From: Planctomycetaceae bacterium
GTDB lineage: Bacteria > Planctomycetota > Planctomycetia > Planctomycetales > Planctomycetaceae
DNA: 22,723 bases
Direction: 5' to 3'
Assembly: GCA_003445035.1 (NCBI GenBank)
Contig: DLVV01000061.1
Location: forward strand, 1,722 to 24,444
The notes under the pieces were generated by a model. The model searched no databases. It worked only from the letters and a program-made list of their open reading frames with translations, and was not told the DNA's origin. The position numbers and the translations under genes are program-made. Below, one piece after another: positions 15,794 through 22,723 of this stretch. Each line of letters opens with the position of its first letter. Position 1 is the first letter of the stretch.

Positions 15794-16708
15794 TTACTTG
15801 TTCGTGTCGAGTTGGATGGTCGGTGGTCCCTGGATGTAGCCCAGCGACGCGAGGAATCGGTCCATCTCGGTGACGGTTGCCAGGAAGTGCCTGGGACTGT
15901 GACGACGGTTGAAGAACCCGTGTGGCTGATTCTCGTAGAGAAACAACTCGCTGCGGCTGCCAACCTGCTGCATCGTCTTGCGAAAGGTGTGAGCCGTCTT
16001 GACCGGTACCAGCTTGTCCTTGGTTCCCAGGAAAACAATGGCCGGCGGCATCCCCTTGCGAATGTTGTGGAGCGGTGAGATCTCTCGGAACCGATCCTTG
16101 ACCCGAGAATGTCCGTAGCCGTCGGGCCCATTGTCGTAGACCGGGTTGAACAGCAACAGGGCATTGGGGCGACAATTGATCTTCAGGTTGTCGGACTTGG
16201 CATCGAGTCCCGGCACGGTTGCGGTGGCCGCAGCGACATGACCACCGGCGGATCCGCCCCCCACAGCAAGCCGCCGGGGATCAATCGCCAGTCGGCTGGC
16301 GTTGGCTCGCAGCCATCGAATGGCCGACTTCCCATCCTCGACGCAATCAAACGGCGTGGCCCCTTGCCGACTCTTGACCCGGTAATCGGCCACGATGCCG
16401 ACCATGCCCCGCGAGGCAAGATAGGAAGCGTGCTCCTGAAACTGCCGGGGCGTGCCTCCGTTCCAACCGCCGCCAAAAAAGAACACCGCGGCGGGCCGAC
16501 GTTCGTCCTGGTTCTGGCGACATGGCTGGAAAACGTAGAGCTTGAGCTTCACGTTTCCAACGGTCTTGTAGATGTGAGTGGTGGCCCCGGGAATGGAAGG
16601 GGCCTGTCCCTCCTTTGTGTTCTGTCCACAAGCCGGAGGTGTCCCCAGCAACGTGGCGACCAGCATTCCGGCGCTGACCAGTGCCCGGTGATGTCTGGAA
16701 ACGACCAT
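15794..16708 (-). CDS. Exported alpha/beta hydrolase (esterase/lipase-like)
   Basis: The 304-residue product starts with a Sec-type signal peptide (about 1-28, ending PPACGQ). The nucleophile motif is GGGSAGGH with Ser153; Asp231 (LGTKDKLVP) and His263 (QPHGFFN) complete a catalytic triad. The fold matches the BD-FAE/hormone-sensitive-lipase-like esterases, which often deacylate polysaccharides or small esters. The oxyanion motif usually written HGGGW reads FFFGGGWNGG here (76-85), so the His is Phe. The ATG at 16708 is supported by GGAAGGA about eight bases upstream; the longer frame to 16777 overlaps the preceding gene and lacks such a site. It follows the esterase/SMP-30 fusion gene by 29 bases, so the two are probably one operon acting outside the cytoplasm on related esters. 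Confidence 0.9.
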   Translation of the reverse strand: MVVSRHHRALVSAGMLVATLLGTPPACGQNTKEGQAPSIPGATTHIYKTVGNVKLKLYVFQPCRQNQDERRPAAVFFFGGGWNGGTPRQFQEHASYLASRGMVGIVADYRVKSRQGATPFDCVEDGKSAIRWLRANASRLAIDPRRLAVGGGSAGGHVAAATATVPGLDAKSDNLKINCRPNALLLFNPVYDNGPDGYGHSRVKDRFREISPLHNIRKGMPPAIVFLGTKDKLVPVKTAHTFRKTMQQVGSRSELFLYENQPHGFFNRRHSPRHFLATVTEMDRFLASLGYIQGPPTIQLDTNK

Positions 16709-16737
16709 CTTGTTCGTCCTTCCCCCCGGGACTGGGG

Positions 16738-18534
16738 CTACAACCGAGGCCGCGCAGGCTTGACGGGACCTTGCCACGGCCGCACACCACGGGTGGCGAC
16801 CTTGCGACGGTAGATCCGGCCGCCGCAGGTGGCGTAGAGCGTGTCGAGTTTCGGGCCACCGAAAACGACGTTCGAGAACCAGCCGCGACCCGGTTTGTTC
16901 AGGATGATGTGGACCCGACCGAGCTGGTCGAGCACCTGCAATCCCATTCGGGTGGCCACGTAGCTGCGGCCGTCTGTGTCGACGGTCAGGCCGTCTGCGC
17001 CGGTGTCGTTGTCGCCGTCGCCGCGGTGCAGGTGACCGTGCCGCTGGCGATGTGCCAGTGTGCCATCGGGTTGAATCGCGAACGAGTACGTGAATCGGCC
17101 CCTGGTATTGGTGACCAGCAGGAACGCATGATCGGTGGTGGCGACAACACCGTTGGGGAGCCGGATGTTCTTGGCCACGACGGTCTTTTTTCCGTCGAGG
17201 GTGAATCGCCAGACCTGCCTGCTGGACGGGTCGGTGAAGTAACCGTATTGGCCCAGGATCACCAGGTCATTGGAGCCCACCCCCTCGATAACCGTTTCGG
17301 CGGTCCCCTGGGCGTCGTAACGGACGATCCGCTTGTCGTCGTTCTGACAGGCGTAGAGTTTGCCATCGGGTCCGAACATCAGGCCGCCGGCGTCGCCGGT
17401 TTCGCGGGCGAAAACGCTGACCTTGTTGTCGAGTCCGATGCGGTGGATGGTGTTGTTGGGTCCGTCGGTGAAGAAGACTTCTCCGGTGTCGCTGACCGCC
17501 GGACCACCGGTGAATTTGTGTCCCCGGCTGACCACTTCCCAGCCCTCGCCGGGAAGCAGAATCTTGGATCGACGGGGTGTGCCGGCGACGTTGGTGACCG
17601 GCTTGGGGTAATCCCGCCACAGCCAGCGGATCACCTCGGGCAGGATGGCGGTGGCGTGTTTGTGGTTGTGGCCGCCGTTGCCCCACGCGTGAGCGACGTC
17701 GTACCCGGCCCACTTCAGCGAGGCGAGCATCTGCTGGTTGGCTTCCCACCAGCTGCCACCGAAGATGTCCAGATCGTTGCGGCCGTCCTGCAGGAAGATC
17801 CGGATTGGCCGGGGCTCGTACTTGCGGATCAGTGTCGGGTACTCGTTGCCGCCCTTGAGCGAGACGAATGTTCCCACGGCGGTGAAGACGCGTCGGAACA
17901 GGTCGGGGCGTTCCCAGGCGGCGGTGAAAGCACAGATGGCTCCGCTGCTGCTGCCGGTGATCATGCGGTCATTGGGGTCGTCGCTGAGATGGAATCGCTT
18001 GGCCACCTCGGGGAGGATCTCCTTTTCGAGAAACCGGGCGTACCGTGGCCCCATTCCGTCGTACTCGAAACTGCGGTTGAAGCGGGGCTGGGCGTCCTTG
18101 CGGGCCGGAGGGACCACGCCGGGAGCGATGAAAACTCCGATCATCGGCGGGATGGCCTTCTTGTGGATCAGGTTGTCGAGCACGGTGGGGAACTTCCACC
18201 GCCTGCCGACTCGCATCCCGTCCTGGACCACGATCTGGCAGTGGGGTTTCGACTTGTCGTAGCCGGCCGGTTCGTAGATCCAGTAGTCCCGCACCGTGCC
18301 CGAAAAGACCTTGCTGGTCCAGCGGATCGGGCCATGAACGGTGCCCTGCGGGACCCCGGCCTGGACCTTTGAATCCTCGTGGACCGGATAGTTTTCGGCC
18401 GGAGGCCGCTTCTTCTGGGGCTGGGCGGCCACCGGTTTCTTCTTGACGGCGGCGTCCTGAGATTCCACAGCCGGAGTGGCCGGCGAAAGGGTCAACAAAC
18501 CTGTCAGCACGATGAGAGCGGAGCGGCGTGTCAT
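16738..18534 (-). CDS. Exported fusion: Fes/EsterD-type esterase plus SMP-30/gluconolactonase-like beta-propeller
   Basis: The 598-residue product has a signal peptide (about 1-22), a Lys/Pro/Gln-rich linker to about 48 and two domains. Residues 60-310 resemble putative esterases of the enterochelin esterase/esterase D type: VQDG, IAPGVVPPARKD, GSSSGA with nucleophile Ser196, acidic candidate Asp250 or Asp254, and His289 in GGHNHKH. Residues about 325-590 resemble the SMP-30/gluconolactonase propeller: FTGGPAVSDTGEVFFTD, RLPNGVVATTDH and GADGLTVDTDG. In SMP-30 the metal Glu lies in E-G-P; here that position is Gly (TGGP), while the Asn and Asp positions seem kept. The fusion could hydrolyse a sugar ester and then a lactone. 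ATG 18534 is chosen because GGAG lies nine bases upstream and the signal peptide starts there; ATG 18549 is an alternative adding five residues. Confidence 0.88.
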   Translation of the reverse strand: MTRRSALIVLTGLLTLSPATPAVESQDAAVKKKPVAAQPQKKRPPAENYPVHEDSKVQAGVPQGTVHGPIRWTSKVFSGTVRDYWIYEPAGYDKSKPHCQIVVQDGMRVGRRWKFPTVLDNLIHKKAIPPMIGVFIAPGVVPPARKDAQPRFNRSFEYDGMGPRYARFLEKEILPEVAKRFHLSDDPNDRMITGSSSGAICAFTAAWERPDLFRRVFTAVGTFVSLKGGNEYPTLIRKYEPRPIRIFLQDGRNDLDIFGGSWWEANQQMLASLKWAGYDVAHAWGNGGHNHKHATAILPEVIRWLWRDYPKPVTNVAGTPRRSKILLPGEGWEVVSRGHKFTGGPAVSDTGEVFFTDGPNNTIHRIGLDNKVSVFARETGDAGGLMFGPDGKLYACQNDDKRIVRYDAQGTAETVIEGVGSNDLVILGQYGYFTDPSSRQVWRFTLDGKKTVVAKNIRLPNGVVATTDHAFLLVTNTRGRFTYSFAIQPDGTLAHRQRHGHLHRGDGDNDTGADGLTVDTDGRSYVATRMGLQVLDQLGRVHIILNKPGRGWFSNVVFGGPKLDTLYATCGGRIYRRKVATRGVRPWQGPVKPARPRL

Positions 18535-18662
18535 GGCTTGGGACTCCATCGGGAGATGCTCAAGAGTCGGGAGGCGGTCCGCTGTTCGCGATGTTTGAGT
18601 CGCTGTAGCCTGTGGTGGACGGATCCGCCGACCCGAGGCCTTGCAGAACGGACAGCCCCGCG

Positions 18663-20840
18663 ATGCTCACCGACGATAAGACGCCGCGTGTCAAAAACCA
18701 AGCACGTGCCTGGACCGACCCGGGGCCGGTCGTTGCGGGTCTCGTGCTGGTCGTGATGGGGGCCACGGTGGAACGCCTGTCGGCGGCCGAGATGGGTTCG
18801 GTCGGCCAGTTGACCGGCCGGCGGCTGCCGGCTGAGTCGAAGCCGCCGTGGAAGAAGGTCAGTGGGGCGGCTCGTGAGTCGATCGAAGACGGACGCTGGG
18901 TAGTGCGTGAACCAAAAAACTTCTGCCGCAGGTTAAAGATCGGAGACTATCAACAGACCGACGGACAGAAGAACGAGGTGCGGTTCGAGTGGATCACCAA
19001 CTGCCGGGACAATAGACGTGCCGATGGGTTTTCGATTCACACCCAGGGACGGCGGCTGCGGTTGCATCCGATTCACCGTCCCAACCGGCCCGACCTGCTG
19101 CTGATGGGCGTCCGTGGCGGAATGGGACCCGACATCGCCGCCAGCCATGTCGATCTCACGGCGTTGCCGGGTTTCGATGCGAGAAAGTCCAACCGTTATG
19201 TGTTGAGATGGGTGACCCAGGAGATCAACGACTTCCGTTTCGAACTGTCGATCAATGGCAAGCCGATCGCGGAGTTGACCGGGGAACCCCGGGTTGTCGG
19301 CAGGGACGTGTCGATCGGATTCGAATTCCGCGGTGGGACTCATTCGATCTCCAGCGTTGCCTGGGACATGAATCGCGGTGGACGACGTGTGGTCAGTCCG
19401 GGTGCTCGCACAGCGGTGAGGCGGCTGGCGATGGGATATCGCGAGTTGTTTCTCGATGACCTGATGGTGGCCGAGTTACGAGGAATCGAAAAAGTCCTGC
19501 ACCGGCCGATCAAGTACTCACGCAATCCGGTGATCCGCCATCACCAGAGGCCGTGGCAGAAGTTTCGTGCCCAGCTGTACGGCACGGTGCTGTACATCCC
19601 CGAAGAGAAAATCTTCAAGATGTGGTACCTGGCGGGGGCCCGTTTTCCCGATGAGGCCGCGATCAGGCTCGATGGGAAACCACGGATTCCCAATTTTCAG
19701 ATGCTCGCCTACGCCGAGAGCCGTGACGGGCTGAACTGGACGCTGCCAGATCTGGGCCTGGTCAGCTTCAACGGGTCCCGTCACAACAATCTCTGCCGGT
19801 TCTCTCGGGAAAACGCCGAGGGAGTGGGCGTGGTTCATGATCCTCACGACCCGGATCCGACCCGACGGTACAAGGCATTTTACTGGGAGCACTCGGTCCG
19901 CAGCCCGCACAAGATCCCCGTGGCTGTTGAGATCAGCGCGATGTCGGTCAGTTTCTCGGCCGACGGCAAGAACTGGACCAATCACCCGGGCAACCCGGTC
20001 ATTCCGCAGGCCAGCGACACCGGCCACCAGGCCCTGTGGGATCCGTTCCGAAAGGTCTACGTGGCCTACGGACGGTTCGGTGCCGGTGGACGCAAGATCG
20101 CCCGGTCCGAAAGTCGTGACTTCATCAACTGGAGCCCTTCGCAGTTGGTCTTTGCTGCTGACGCGACCGACACCAAGTCCCGTGGCGGTCATCCGCAGTT
20201 TTATGGAATGGGCACGACGATCTACGAAGGGACATACATCGGGCTGCCCTGGTTGTTCTGGGAGAATTCGAGCAACCGTCTGGACGTTCAACTGGCCAGT
20301 AGCCGGGACGGCATCCACTGGCAGCGGGCCGGAAATCGGCAGACATTGATCCCCAACGGAAAGCGAGGCACCTGGGACGGTGGATGCATCTTCACAGCCT
20401 CACAGCCGTTGCAGGTCAAGGACGACACGATCTACATCTACTACTCGGGACTTTCGCTGGACCACGAGCAGCCGCGGCCGAGTCGCCGCGAGCGCCCCGA
20501 GTACGGTGAATCGTCGATCGGAGTGGCGACGCTGCGTCGAGATGGATTCGTGTCGATGCGGGCTGGTGAGAAGCCGGCCACGCTCGTCACCGGATTGTTC
20601 GGCTGGCCGGCCGGTCGGCGGTTGCACCTGAACGTCGATGCCTCGGAAGGGGAGGTGCGGGTTGGCGTGCTTGACCAGAACGGACGGCCGCTGCGTGGTT
20701 TCGCGCGGTCGAAGGTCATCTCCGGAGATCGCACCGACGTGGTGGTTGAGTGGACCGGATCCGGCGAGCCGAAGGCCAAGTCGGTACAGTTGAAGTTCGA
20801 AATGACCAACGCGGACCTGTATTCGTATTGGCTGAAGTAG
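18663..20840 (+). CDS. Exported GH43/GH32-like beta-propeller protein
   Basis: The 725-residue product has a basic N-terminus and one hydrophobic segment (PVVAGLVLVVMGATV, about 22-36) ending near LSAAE, a signal peptide. Residues about 60-245 look like a jelly-roll (concanavalin-type) domain. Residues about 250-630 form a five-bladed-propeller-like region starting with YRELFLDDLMV, with repeated S-x-D-G-x-x-W turns (SRDGLNW, SADGKNW, SRDGIHW) and HQALWDPFRKVYVAYGR. A C-terminal beta-sandwich follows. Such proteins are common in planctomycetes and are thought to be glycoside hydrolases of the GH32/43 type, but substrate and catalytic acids are not clear from sequence alone. The start at 18663 opens the signal peptide; the earlier GTG at 18612 adds 17 residues without a leader. 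No Shine-Dalgarno site is evident. The PQQ-type gene follows after 17 bases. Confidence 0.85.
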   Translation: MLTDDKTPRVKNQARAWTDPGPVVAGLVLVVMGATVERLSAAEMGSVGQLTGRRLPAESKPPWKKVSGAARESIEDGRWVVREPKNFCRRLKIGDYQQTDGQKNEVRFEWITNCRDNRRADGFSIHTQGRRLRLHPIHRPNRPDLLLMGVRGGMGPDIAASHVDLTALPGFDARKSNRYVLRWVTQEINDFRFELSINGKPIAELTGEPRVVGRDVSIGFEFRGGTHSISSVAWDMNRGGRRVVSPGARTAVRRLAMGYRELFLDDLMVAELRGIEKVLHRPIKYSRNPVIRHHQRPWQKFRAQLYGTVLYIPEEKIFKMWYLAGARFPDEAAIRLDGKPRIPNFQMLAYAESRDGLNWTLPDLGLVSFNGSRHNNLCRFSRENAEGVGVVHDPHDPDPTRRYKAFYWEHSVRSPHKIPVAVEISAMSVSFSADGKNWTNHPGNPVIPQASDTGHQALWDPFRKVYVAYGRFGAGGRKIARSESRDFINWSPSQLVFAADATDTKSRGGHPQFYGMGTTIYEGTYIGLPWLFWENSSNRLDVQLASSRDGIHWQRAGNRQTLIPNGKRGTWDGGCIFTASQPLQVKDDTIYIYYSGLSLDHEQPRPSRRERPEYGESSIGVATLRRDGFVSMRAGEKPATLVTGLFGWPAGRRLHLNVDASEGEVRVGVLDQNGRPLRGFARSKVISGDRTDVVVEWTGSGEPKAKSVQLKFEMTNADLYSYWLK

Positions 20841-20857
20841 ACAGGGAGTGGTGGACG

Positions 20858-22159
20858 ATGCGGCAGATCCAGAGGCGTGCGTTTCAGGTTGCGGTCGGCC
20901 TGGTGGCCGTGGTCGGATTGCTGGCTGTCGCCGGGACAGTCTCGGCACAGGTGCCCAAAGCGGCCAAGGGCGACTGGCCGTGGTGGCGTGGCCCGAATTT
21001 CAACGGTGTGGCCGAATCGGGACAGAAGCCTCCCATCCGCTGGAGTGCCACGAAGAACGTGGCGTGGAAGGCGGCGGTGCCGGGCCGTGGGCATTCGACG
21101 CCGATCGTCGTCGGACAACGGGTATTCCTGCAGACCGCTGATGATAACGCCAAGTCGCAGTCTGTCCTGTGTTACGACCGTGCCACCGGAAAACCGCTCT
21201 GGCAAAAGGAACTCCACCGCGGAAACTTCCAGGAGAGGATCAATCCCAAGAACACCTACGCGACGAGCACCATCGCCTGTGACGGCGGGCGGCTGTTCGT
21301 GTTGTTCAGCAACAACGCCGCGGTGAAGGCCACCGCCATGGATCTGGACGGCAAGGTGATCTGGAAGACCACCGCGGCGCCGTTCATTGAAAAGAAGTAC
21401 CCCAATGGGTACGCCGCCTCGCCGGTGCTCTATGGAAATACGGTCATCGTCGCTTCCGATTGCGAGGGGGGCGGAACTTTGCTGGCCCTGGATCGTGACA
21501 CGGGCAAGCGGGTCTGGGCCACCAGTCGCATCGGCAAGACCAACTACGCGTCACCGGTGGTGGGGCACGTCGCCGGCCGCGACCAGCTGTTGATCGGCGG
21601 ACTCGACATGGTCGCCAGCTACGATCCGAAAAACGGCAAGCTGCTCTGGGACGCACCGGCGATCGCGATGCAGACTTCCGGCACCCCGGTCTGGGAGGGC
21701 GACTTGGTGTTTGCGGCCGGCGGCTATCCGTCGGGTAGCACCGCGGGCATCCAGGCCGACGGGTCGGGCAAGATCGCCTGGAAGAACAACCAGCGGATCC
21801 ACGAGCAGTCGTTGCTGGTTCATGACGGGCATGTTTACGGGATCAACGACACCGGGATCGCCTTGTGCTGGGAGGCTCGCACCGGCCGGGAAGTCTGGAA
21901 GCATCGCTTGAAGGCACCGATCAGCGCCTCGCCGACACTCGTTGGTGAGACGATCTACCTGACCAACGAACTGGGCACGACCTGGCTTTATCGTGCAACT
22001 CCCGAGGGGTTCGAAGAGATCGCCGTCAATCAGTTGGGGACGATCGCCTTTGCTTCGGCGACAATCTGCGGAGGGCAGATCTTCCTGCGTGTCGCTGACA
22101 TGGTCGAAGGAAAACGGGTCGAGACGCTGTACTGTCTCCAGCGAGATGGCGGGCGTTGA
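20858..22159 (+). CDS. Exported PQQ-type (outer membrane protein assembly BamB-like) beta-propeller protein
   Basis: The 433-residue product has a clear signal peptide (about 1-31, ending VSAQV) and then DWPWWRGPNFNGVAESG, the standard opening of planctomycete PQQ-binding-like propellers. Repeated blades of the form A-x-D-x-x-T-G-K-x-x-W follow: CYDRATGKPLWQK, ALDRDTGKRVWA, SYDPKNGKLLWDA and CWEARTGREVWKH. There is no calcium- and PQQ-ligand set or C-type haem that would make it a quinoprotein dehydrogenase, so a binding or scaffolding role is as likely as catalysis. AGGGAG (20843-20848) lies nine bases before the ATG, which decides the start. It is probably co-transcribed with the upstream GH43/32-like gene. 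Its stop is 42 bases from that of the convergent PI-PLC-like gene. Confidence 0.93.
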   Translation: MRQIQRRAFQVAVGLVAVVGLLAVAGTVSAQVPKAAKGDWPWWRGPNFNGVAESGQKPPIRWSATKNVAWKAAVPGRGHSTPIVVGQRVFLQTADDNAKSQSVLCYDRATGKPLWQKELHRGNFQERINPKNTYATSTIACDGGRLFVLFSNNAAVKATAMDLDGKVIWKTTAAPFIEKKYPNGYAASPVLYGNTVIVASDCEGGGTLLALDRDTGKRVWATSRIGKTNYASPVVGHVAGRDQLLIGGLDMVASYDPKNGKLLWDAPAIAMQTSGTPVWEGDLVFAAGGYPSGSTAGIQADGSGKIAWKNNQRIHEQSLLVHDGHVYGINDTGIALCWEARTGREVWKHRLKAPISASPTLVGETIYLTNELGTTWLYRATPEGFEEIAVNQLGTIAFASATICGGQIFLRVADMVEGKRVETLYCLQRDGGR

Positions 22160-22201
22160 CCGGGCAGCCAAAGAGCAAGCCGGAATCCGTGTGACCCGGT
22201 C
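22158..22201. terminator. Inverted repeat between two convergent genes
   Basis: GACCGGG (22158-22164) and CCCGGTC (22195-22201) are perfect inverted copies that nearly fill the 42-base gap between the PQQ-type and PI-PLC-like genes. The 30-base loop and lack of a T-tract make an intrinsic terminator uncertain; it would serve both strands. Confidence 0.3.
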
Positions 22202-22723
22202 TCATCTGCGATCGGTATTGGCCGGTTTGCGTCGGTTGAATGCGTCGACGACTTTTCCGGCGTCGCCCACATCGTAGAAGTCGACCACGACGAAATGAGG
22301 TCGACGGCCGGTCCGCTTTCGACAGGCTTCCATGCGAGGTTGCAGCACTTTTTTGGTATTGGCCTGTCGAGCTAATCCGACGCCGGCCGTCGGTCGGGTC
22401 AGAAAGTGATTGAGGATCAGCAGGCGATTGGTGGATTGCCCACGGTTGCGCCGGAAGGCGAAGTCCTCGACACGCTTGACCGAGAAATGTGTCTCCCAGC
22501 AGTGTTTCCAGACGTCGTGGTAACCGGGCCATTGGCCGCCATCGCGATCGGTCATCACGACCAGTCGACGCTTGGCGGCGATCATCTGTCGCAAGGTGGG
22601 CCACGGGGCGTCAGGTTTCTGATGGTGGAGTGAGTCGAGGAGTTCGGCGTCCTGGAACGCTTTGCGGATCCGTTGACCGTCGACGTAGGACTCGAAGATG
22701 ATCGTGATGACCGCCCGTGGCGT
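22202..22723 (-). CDS. PI-PLC X-domain-like phosphodiesterase, N-terminus outside the window
   Basis: The frame is open from the right edge to the TGA at 22204-22202, giving 173 C-terminal residues. They match the C-terminal half of bacterial PLC-like phosphodiesterases: VITIIFESYVDG, WPTLRQMIAAKRRLVVMTDRDGG, LILNHFLTRP, LARQANTKKVLQPRMEAC and FVVVDFYDVGDAGKVVDAFN. Family members cleave phosphoinositide-type phosphodiester bonds or have unknown substrates. The catalytic His residues lie in the missing N-terminal half, so activity and signal peptide cannot be judged. The gene converges on the PQQ-type gene. Confidence 0.86.
   Translation of the reverse strand, partial: TPRAVITIIFESYVDGQRIRKAFQDAELLDSLHHQKPDAPWPTLRQMIAAKRRLVVMTDRDGGQWPGYHDVWKHCWETHFSVKRVEDFAFRRNRGQSTNRLLILNHFLTRPTAGVGLARQANTKKVLQPRMEACRKRTGRRPHFVVVDFYDVGDAGKVVDAFNRRKPANTDRR

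Noticed and set aside
14134..15873. Open frame of 579 codons on the plus strand
   Set aside because: Antisense to uup, where both ATP-binding domains are unambiguous.
15748..16164. N-terminal extension of the uup frame
   Set aside because: The extra 139 codons overlap the alpha/beta hydrolase gene in another frame, and Uup proteins start at the MPLLSLRG segment.
16681..18372. Open frame of 563 codons on the plus strand
   Set aside because: Antisense to the esterase/SMP-30 fusion gene; Val/Gly/Asp-rich translation without motifs.
18620..18627. 8-bp palindrome CGGATCCG between two divergent genes
   Set aside because: Too short and of a common GC-rich type to claim as an operator.

Overview
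The window looks like chromosomal DNA of a member of the Planctomycetota. It is GC-rich throughout and carries families concentrated in that phylum: two DUF1501 proteins, a DUF1587/1595/1592/1588/1585 cytochrome-type protein paired with a DUF1552 protein, and several exported hydrolases and beta-propellers. Several predicted proteins have twin-arginine or Sec leaders, so much of the window encodes envelope or periplasmic enzymes. I see no rRNA, tRNA, CRISPR array, transposase or phage gene.

Layout. (1) Positions 1-3765, minus strand: a probable operon of a Tat-type DUF1501 protein, an exported N-acylglucosamine 2-epimerase-like protein and an Asp-box (sialidase-fold) protein that runs off the left edge. 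(2) 3766-4112: a divergent control region with a promoter-like element, a 12-bp perfect palindrome and a short period-8 repeat. (3) 4113-10343, plus strand: an M81/MlrC-type metallopeptidase, then the DUF1592-type protein with two CxxCH motifs and its DUF1552 partner. (4) 10348-11115, minus strand: an amidohydrolase-like protein with altered metal-site residues. (5) 11286-12698, plus strand: a second DUF1501 gene, without the usual DUF1549/DUF1553 partner. (6) 12699-13004: a gap holding an apparent remnant of a carbohydrate-binding (CBM9-like) gene on the minus strand and three alternating copies of a 7-bp inverted repeat. (7) 13005-13931, plus strand: an aldo/keto reductase. (8) 18534-13939, minus strand: a probable operon of an esterase/SMP-30 fusion, an alpha/beta hydrolase and the ABC-F ATPase Uup. 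(9) 18663-22159, plus strand: a GH43/GH32-like beta-propeller protein and a PQQ-type beta-propeller protein. (10) 22202-22723, minus strand: the C-terminal part of a PI-PLC-like protein entering from the right edge.

How the genes may work together. Most products look like secreted enzymes and binding proteins for carbohydrates, esters or peptides, as expected of a heterotrophic planctomycete degrading complex organic matter. The cytochrome-type/DUF1552 pair is the best candidate for a poorly described exported system. Four enzymes (epimerase-like, amidohydrolase-like, SMP-30 module, alpha/beta hydrolase) appear to lack a residue usually conserved in their family. These are observations from reading motifs by eye; no alignment was run.
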